Part shown: positions 39,605 to 43,894 of the stretch, piece by piece
Numbering within the stretch: the stretch's first letter is position 1
How the letters are laid out: every line of letters starts with the position of its first letter
DNA from: Candidatus Bathyarchaeota archaeon
Lineage (GTDB): Archaea; Thermoproteota; CALKCG01; B24
Reading direction: 5' to 3'
Assembly (NCBI GenBank): GCA_021161255.1
Contig: JAGHAZ010000032.1
Coordinates: 1 to 43,894, forward strand
DNA length: 43,894 nt
Translations under genes and position numbers: made by a program
Notes under the pieces: generated by a model
Told to the model about the DNA's origin: nothing
Database searches by the model: none
What the model saw: only the letters and a program-made list of their open reading frames with translations

Positions 39605-40764
39605 CTTCTCTCCCCGTCCTTGTCGTATAGATGACACGCGACCAAATGGTCTTTTTTAACCTCCCTAAGCTTAGGGACGGACTTGCTGCATATGTCCATC
39701 GCGTATGGGCATCTAGGGTGAAACCTACAGCCAGAAGGAGGGTTCACGAGGTTAGGAACAGTCCCTCTGATCGGCTTAAGCTCTTTACCAGGCATAGGGA
39801 TAGAATCTAAAAGCCCTCTGGTGTAGGGGTGTAGAGGCTCCCGGAACACCTCCCTAACAGGCGCCACCTCGCATATGTAGCCGGCATACATCACAGCCAC
39901 TCTATCGCAGAGCTCCGCGATGACCCCCATGTCATGGGTTATGTATAAGATAGACGACCTGAGCTTCCCCTTCAGCCTTCTTATCAGGTCTAGGATCTGG
40001 GCTTGAACCGTCACGTCCAGGGATGTCGTAGGCTCGTCGGCTATGAGGATCTTAGGGTTGCAGGCGAGAGCCATCGCTATGACGGCCCTCTGCTGCATCC
40101 CACCGCTGAGCTCATGAGGATACATGTCGACTATCCTCTCCGGGTCAGGCATCTCCATAAGCCTGAGAAGCTCTATTACGTGCTTTCTAACGGCCTTTTT
40201 GAGACGGTTTCGAAACCTTCGAACGATGGGAACCTTAGAAACAAGCTTAATGACCTTTGATTCAGGGTTTCTAAGCATCCTCTCGTAGAGAGACCTCTCG
40301 AAACTCAGAACCTTGGCCTTAAAGCCCTGAGCCTTCTCAAGCTCCATATTGATCTCGTCTAGAACGTCCTTGCACAGTTCCTTCAACCTATGGACGAGGA
40401 ATACCTCTCCCACCTGGTCCCCTATGGTATATAAGGGGTTTAAGGCCGCCCTAGGCTCTTGGAATATTATCGAGATCTCCCGTCCCCTTATCTTTTGAAG
40501 CTCCTTTCTCCCAAGCTTTAGAATAGGTATGAACTTCCCGTCCCTGCCTCTGAACAAAACGGAGCCTTTCTCGACCCTACCTGGAGGAGGAACCAGCGAT
40601 AATATGGAGAGAGCTGTTACGCTCTTCCCGCTCCCGGTTTCCCCTATTATTCCGAGAACCTCACCCTCCCTAAGCTGGAGGTTCACACCCTCTATCGCCT
40701 TAACGATACCCTCATAAGTGTAGAACCTTACTACGAGGTCTCTAACCTCTAATATGTTATCCAC
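39601..40764 (-). CDS. oppD: Peptide ABC importer ATPase OppD
   Basis: This is the first ATPase of the importer. Walker A GETGSGKSV, Q-loop IIFQEPRAALNPLYTIGDQV, signature LSGGMQQRAVIAMAL, Walker B ILIADEPTTSLDVTVQ and the C-terminal PSGCRFHPRCPYAMDIC stretch are intact. An unusually long basic helical insert (about 130-195) lies between the Q-loop and the signature. It lies 4 bp after the permease gene. Part of its 3' end is nearly identical in DNA to that of oppF. Confidence 0.9.
   Translation of the reverse strand: MDNILEVRDLVVRFYTYEGIVKAIEGVNLQLREGEVLGIIGETGSGKSVTALSILSLVPPPGRVEKGSVLFRGRDGKFIPILKLGRKELQKIRGREISIIFQEPRAALNPLYTIGDQVGEVFLVHRLKELCKDVLDEINMELEKAQGFKAKVLSFERSLYERMLRNPESKVIKLVSKVPIVRRFRNRLKKAVRKHVIELLRLMEMPDPERIVDMYPHELSGGMQQRAVIAMALACNPKILIADEPTTSLDVTVQAQILDLIRRLKGKLRSSILYITHDMGVIAELCDRVAVMYAGYICEVAPVREVFREPLHPYTRGLLDSIPMPGKELKPIRGTVPNLVNPPSGCRFHPRCPYAMDICSKSVPKLREVKKDHLVACHLYDKDGERS
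39687..39747 (-). repeat. Near-identical segment shared with oppF (oppD copy)
   Basis: Matches 38626-38686 at 59 of 61 positions. The flanking sequence of the two genes diverges quickly, so the likeness is local. Confidence 0.7.
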
Positions 40765-40768
40765 GGTC

Positions 40769-41707
40769 TTAACGCCTCCTCATCATCGGATCAAGCACGT
40801 CTCTTAAAGCATCTCCAAGCAGGTTCCAGCCTAAGACAAAGGTGAATATGAACAGGCCGGGTATGATGAAAGTATGCCAATACTTAAGCGGCTGACCTGG
40901 AGTACCTATGATCCAGTTCCTAGACAACGATATCAGCTGTCCCCAGTCGGCGTAGCCCACCGGAGCACCTAAACCTAGGAAGCTCAGGGCTGCAGCGCTC
41001 AGGACGGTCGTCCCTATATCCAGCGAAGCCATGACGAGCATCGGATATATAGCGTTAGGCACTATATGCCTGAATATAACCCTGAAGTCTGAACAACCCA
41101 CAGCTTTAGCCGCCTCTACGAAGTCCTGGGATTTAACTCGCAACACTTCACCCCTCATAAGCCTAGCGTAGCTCGGCCAGCCTACGAGGATCAACCCGGT
41201 CATCACCGTGTCTAGGCTCGGGCCTAACGCGACTACGAGAGCCATGACGAGGATCAGACCTGGAAACGATAGTATTATGTCGGTGAGCCTCATTAGAACT
41301 TCATCGACCAATCCACCGTAGTACCCAGATACGCTACCTATGACTAGACCTATCAAGGCCACCGATAAAACAACCATCAAGCCTATCCTGAACGCGGTTC
41401 TAGTACCCCATATGCATCCGTAGAACAGGTCATACTGCCCCTCCGTAGTGCCGAATATCAGCTTCTCGTTGGGAGGCTTCGGCTCAGGTATGAAGCCGTA
41501 CCTCGGTATCATATAGGGGTCTCTCCACTTGGGAGGGGGAGGAGCGATAACGGGTGCTAAAGCAGCTAGTACCGCGTAGAACGAGATTATAGCTATCCCG
41601 GCTATCGAAAGAGGGTTCTCCTTAAGCCTACTTAGGATAAACCTTAGCTCCCTCAGAGTCGGTTCGAGTCTTTTCTTGAGGGTTGTAGACTTTGCGGTCT
41701 GCAACAT
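40769..41707 (-). CDS. dppC: Peptide ABC importer permease DppC
   Basis: A 312-aa integral membrane permease of the BPD_transp_1 family. An N-terminal cytoplasmic part is followed by the first helix (IAIISFYAVLAALAPVIAPP), a long extracytoplasmic loop, and five further helices. The EAA loop that docks on OppD/OppF is clear (VEAAKAVGCSDFRVIFRHIV). It lies 3 bp after dppB. Confidence 0.92.
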   Translation of the reverse strand: MLQTAKSTTLKKRLEPTLRELRFILSRLKENPLSIAGIAIISFYAVLAALAPVIAPPPPKWRDPYMIPRYGFIPEPKPPNEKLIFGTTEGQYDLFYGCIWGTRTAFRIGLMVVLSVALIGLVIGSVSGYYGGLVDEVLMRLTDIILSFPGLILVMALVVALGPSLDTVMTGLILVGWPSYARLMRGEVLRVKSQDFVEAAKAVGCSDFRVIFRHIVPNAIYPMLVMASLDIGTTVLSAAALSFLGLGAPVGYADWGQLISLSRNWIIGTPGQPLKYWHTFIIPGLFIFTFVLGWNLLGDALRDVLDPMMRRR

Positions 41708-41710
41708 TCA

Positions 41711-42751
41711 TCACCCCAGTTTTATCCTAGGATCTACATAGGCATACATTATATCCACTATAAGGTTGGCCGCCACGAATATCAAGGCGGAGAAGAGGGT
41801 GAAACCCAACACAGCGGGAATGTCGAGCTGTATAGCGGCATGAACCGCCCAGTAGCCTATACCATGGTAGTTGAAGACCGTTTCCGTGATAACCACACCG
41901 CAGAGTAGACTAGCTGTCAAAAGCCCTGAAACGGTTAAGGCGGATATCAACGCGTTCCGCTGTACATGTTTGTTCACCACGACTTTGTCGTCCAATCCCT
42001 TAGCCCTAGCCATCATCACGTAGAGCTTACTCATCTCCTCGAGCATACTGGACCGTGTGATACGCATAAGAAGGGCTATGTTTATTATCACCAACGTGGC
42101 GACCGGAAGAACCAGATGTTTAAGCGCATCTACGAATATCCAAAACTGACCGTTTAGAAGAGCGTCTATCGTATTAAGCTTCGTATACCTGATGAAGTTA
42201 GGCGAGTTCACGTATATGCTAGCTTCGACGCTTAACCTCCCAGGAGGGAACAGACCGAATACACCATAGAATACGGCTAGGAGGACTATTCCAAGCCAGA
42301 AGCTTGGGAGACTCCAGCCGATTATAGCTAGGGTTCTGGTGGCATGGTCTAACGGGGTATTTCTATGGGTTGCAGATAGAACACCCATCTTAATACCTAG
42401 GAATATTATCAGGGGAGCCGCGTACAAAACCAGCTCGGCGGTTGCCGGCAGAAACTCCACGATAGCCCTGGCTACAGGCATGTTAACCGATTTAGACCAT
42501 CCGAGGTTACCCTTCAAAACCTCGGCTAGCCAGTGGCTGAACTGGATGAAAAACGGGTCGTCCAAATGATACTTTTTAATGATCTCATCTATATTTCTAA
42601 GCTGTTTAGGGTCTCTAACGTAGAGAGAGGCCCTCTCTACAGGGCTGAACATCTGGGACACGGCGAATATCAGTAGAGTAGCTCCTAAGAGAACCGGTAC
42701 TAACAACAGGAGTCTACGTATTATGTACGACCGCAGTCCGCTTACAGCCAT
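41711..42751 (-). CDS. dppB: Peptide ABC importer permease DppB
   Basis: A 346-aa permease partner of DppC. It has the usual DppB opening (SYIIRRLLLLVPVLLGATLL), about six helices, and the EAA-type docking segment MMARAKGLDDKVVVNKHVQR followed by NALISALTVSG. The end VDIMYAYVDPRIKLG is typical. It lies 62 bp after the binding-protein gene. Confidence 0.92.
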   Translation of the reverse strand: MAVSGLRSYIIRRLLLLVPVLLGATLLIFAVSQMFSPVERASLYVRDPKQLRNIDEIIKKYHLDDPFFIQFSHWLAEVLKGNLGWSKSVNMPVARAIVEFLPATAELVLYAAPLIIFLGIKMGVLSATHRNTPLDHATRTLAIIGWSLPSFWLGIVLLAVFYGVFGLFPPGRLSVEASIYVNSPNFIRYTKLNTIDALLNGQFWIFVDALKHLVLPVATLVIINIALLMRITRSSMLEEMSKLYVMMARAKGLDDKVVVNKHVQRNALISALTVSGLLTASLLCGVVITETVFNYHGIGYWAVHAAIQLDIPAVLGFTLFSALIFVAANLIVDIMYAYVDPRIKLG

Positions 42752-42813
42752 TCGATCACCGGACAGCTATCAGAAATTGACAAAGAAAAATTGGAAGGAA
42801 ATAAAGTTTTTGC

Positions 42814-43894
42814 CTACTCAGGGTATCCCTTCCATATCGGGTAGCAGTAGACGCCTGGGAATATCGGGTTGTAGTACCATCCCTGAACCCAGTCCCTCTC
42901 ATAGTGGCGTCCAAGCGGCTGAGCCAACGGCACACTCGGACAGTCTTCATAGTAGATCTCGGCGAGCTTCTTATAGATCGCTTCTCTCTGAGCTGGGTCT
43001 ATGGTTTTAATACCTTCCTCTATGAGCGCGTCGACCTCTGGGTTACTATAGCCTTGCCAAGCAGCGAACGTACCTTTACTGTGCATGAACGGATGTACGA
43101 AGTTGTGGGGGTCAGGATAGTCTGCCAACCACCCTATAAGGAATATCGGTAGCTCGCCTTTCACCATAGCCCTCAGGAACGTAGGCCACTCCACAGCTCT
43201 GATATAGATCTTGAACTTAGGGTTAAGGCTCTCTATGTTGTACTTAAGTATCTCACATGCGGTCTTCCTCTCCAAGTTTCCTACGTTGTAGGTTATCGTC
43301 AGTTCAAACCCTACATCCCACAGTTTACCATCCCAAGCCTTCTTAAAGTACTCCTCAGCCTTAGTCAAGTTGAACTCGTACTTAGGCGCGTCAGGCCAGT
43401 AGAACGGTAAGCCCTTTATTATCGGAGAGCCAGGTCGTATGGCCTCGCCGAGAAGCGCCTCCTCTATGAACCTGTCGTAGTCGAAGGAGTATGCGAAGGC
43501 CTTCCTAACGTTCACGTCGCTGAAGAAGTCTGGAGGTATGCCTTTACCGTCCAGTTGACCGCTACCGATGTACGGGCTTGTCGGGCTTATGTCGAACGTG
43601 AAGAACATCGTCGGACTGCACACAAGCTCAGGCAGGTCTTTGACACATCTGATTCCAGGCACTCCCTCAAGCTCAGCTATGTGAGCTCGCGGTACATACG
43701 CTATATCGGCATCTCCCTTCATGAACATGAGCTTCCTAGTCGACCACTCATCGACCTTCTTTATGATGACCCTCTTAAGCTTAGCAGGTTCTCTCCAGTA
43801 GTTGTCGTTCCTTACGAGGACCACTTCTTTACCATGCTCCCATCTTTCGAGCATAAACGGCCCTGTACCCATCATCTTCTCCTGTAGAGGCGGA
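42814..43894 (-). CDS. dppA: Peptide ABC importer substrate-binding protein DppA, partial
   Basis: This is the C-terminal 360 residues of an SBP_bac_5 family protein that captures peptides outside the cell; the rest lies beyond the right edge of the window. The frame is open to the edge, and the first residues seen (PPLQEKMMGTGPFMLERWEH) match the family's internal PVGTGPF region, so the ATG at 43875 is internal and not a start. Other family marks are NVRKAFAYSFDYDRFIEEAL, IFLIGWLADYPDPHNFVHPF and ERDWVQGWYYNP. It is the first gene of the importer operon seen here. Confidence 0.88.
   Translation of the reverse strand, partial: PPLQEKMMGTGPFMLERWEHGKEVVLVRNDNYWREPAKLKRVIIKKVDEWSTRKLMFMKGDADIAYVPRAHIAELEGVPGIRCVKDLPELVCSPTMFFTFDISPTSPYIGSGQLDGKGIPPDFFSDVNVRKAFAYSFDYDRFIEEALLGEAIRPGSPIIKGLPFYWPDAPKYEFNLTKAEEYFKKAWDGKLWDVGFELTITYNVGNLERKTACEILKYNIESLNPKFKIYIRAVEWPTFLRAMVKGELPIFLIGWLADYPDPHNFVHPFMHSKGTFAAWQGYSNPEVDALIEEGIKTIDPAQREAIYKKLAEIYYEDCPSVPLAQPLGRHYERDWVQGWYYNPIFPGVYCYPIWKGYPE

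Noticed and set aside
38626-39747. Insertion-sequence or duplication explanation of the oppD/oppF repeat
   Set aside because: Both copies are in the same codon frame of paralogous genes at the same conserved protein motif, with no terminal repeats or transposase.

Overview
The window is from an archaeon, most likely a thermophilic member of the TACK group (a Thermoproteota or Bathyarchaeia-type lineage). The reasons are a Sec61-beta type SecG, a multi-OB-fold RPA, ABCE1/RLI, an archaeal-type GTP-dependent dephospho-CoA kinase (DUF359), DUF2070, a TackOD1-like zinc protein, archaeal LeuRS, TATA-box promoters with many near-leaderless starts, and heavy use of AGG/AGA and ATA codons. The lineage is inferred from gene content only. 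No rRNA, tRNA, CRISPR array or transposase was found.

Layout. 1-5 kb: an amidohydrolase, then a complete four-subunit group 3b [NiFe]-hydrogenase operon (hydBGDA). 5-11 kb: information processing and signalling: secG, a DUF2070 membrane protein, a hairpin-rich intergenic stretch that may be an RNA gene or long leader, a four-OB RPA, an HTH/AbrB-like regulator, a KaiC-like protein with a degenerate P-loop, and a winged-helix/zinc-ribbon TackOD1-like protein. 11-18.4 kb: hisS, a CBS-less IMP dehydrogenase (guaB), and a BMP-type nucleoside ABC importer (binding protein, double ATPase, two permeases). 18.6-23.8 kb: a COG2509 FAD protein, ABCE1 preceded by a 43-residue protein made almost only of Glu and Trp, an orphan LolD/MacB-type ABC ATPase, a decayed toxin-antitoxin-like remnant and DUF359. 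23.8-29 kb: a compact histidine operon hisC-G-A-B-D-E-I, lacking hisH and hisF. It diverges from an AbrB-ACT regulator that is followed by a COG3804-type amino-acid dehydrogenase. 30.5-34.5 kb: vapBC, an unknown small membrane protein coupled to a GSA-aminotransferase-like enzyme, an unknown protein and a nucleoside phosphorylase. 34.7-43.9 kb: leuS with a structured upstream region, a zinc/proline-lysine-linker/DUF5655-like protein, and a peptide ABC importer operon (dppA-B-C-oppD-oppF) whose binding-protein gene runs off the right edge.

How it fits together: the cell appears to import peptides and nucleosides, make histidine under probable AbrB-ACT control, and exchange electrons between NAD(P)H and H2 (or sulfur) through a cytosolic hydrogenase. 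The least explained parts are the hairpin-rich region at 7.0 kb, the Glu/Trp mini-protein beside ABCE1, the KaiC-like/TackOD1 pair, the his/AbrB-ACT divergon with helically phased GTGGGA sites, and the DUF5655-like chimera.
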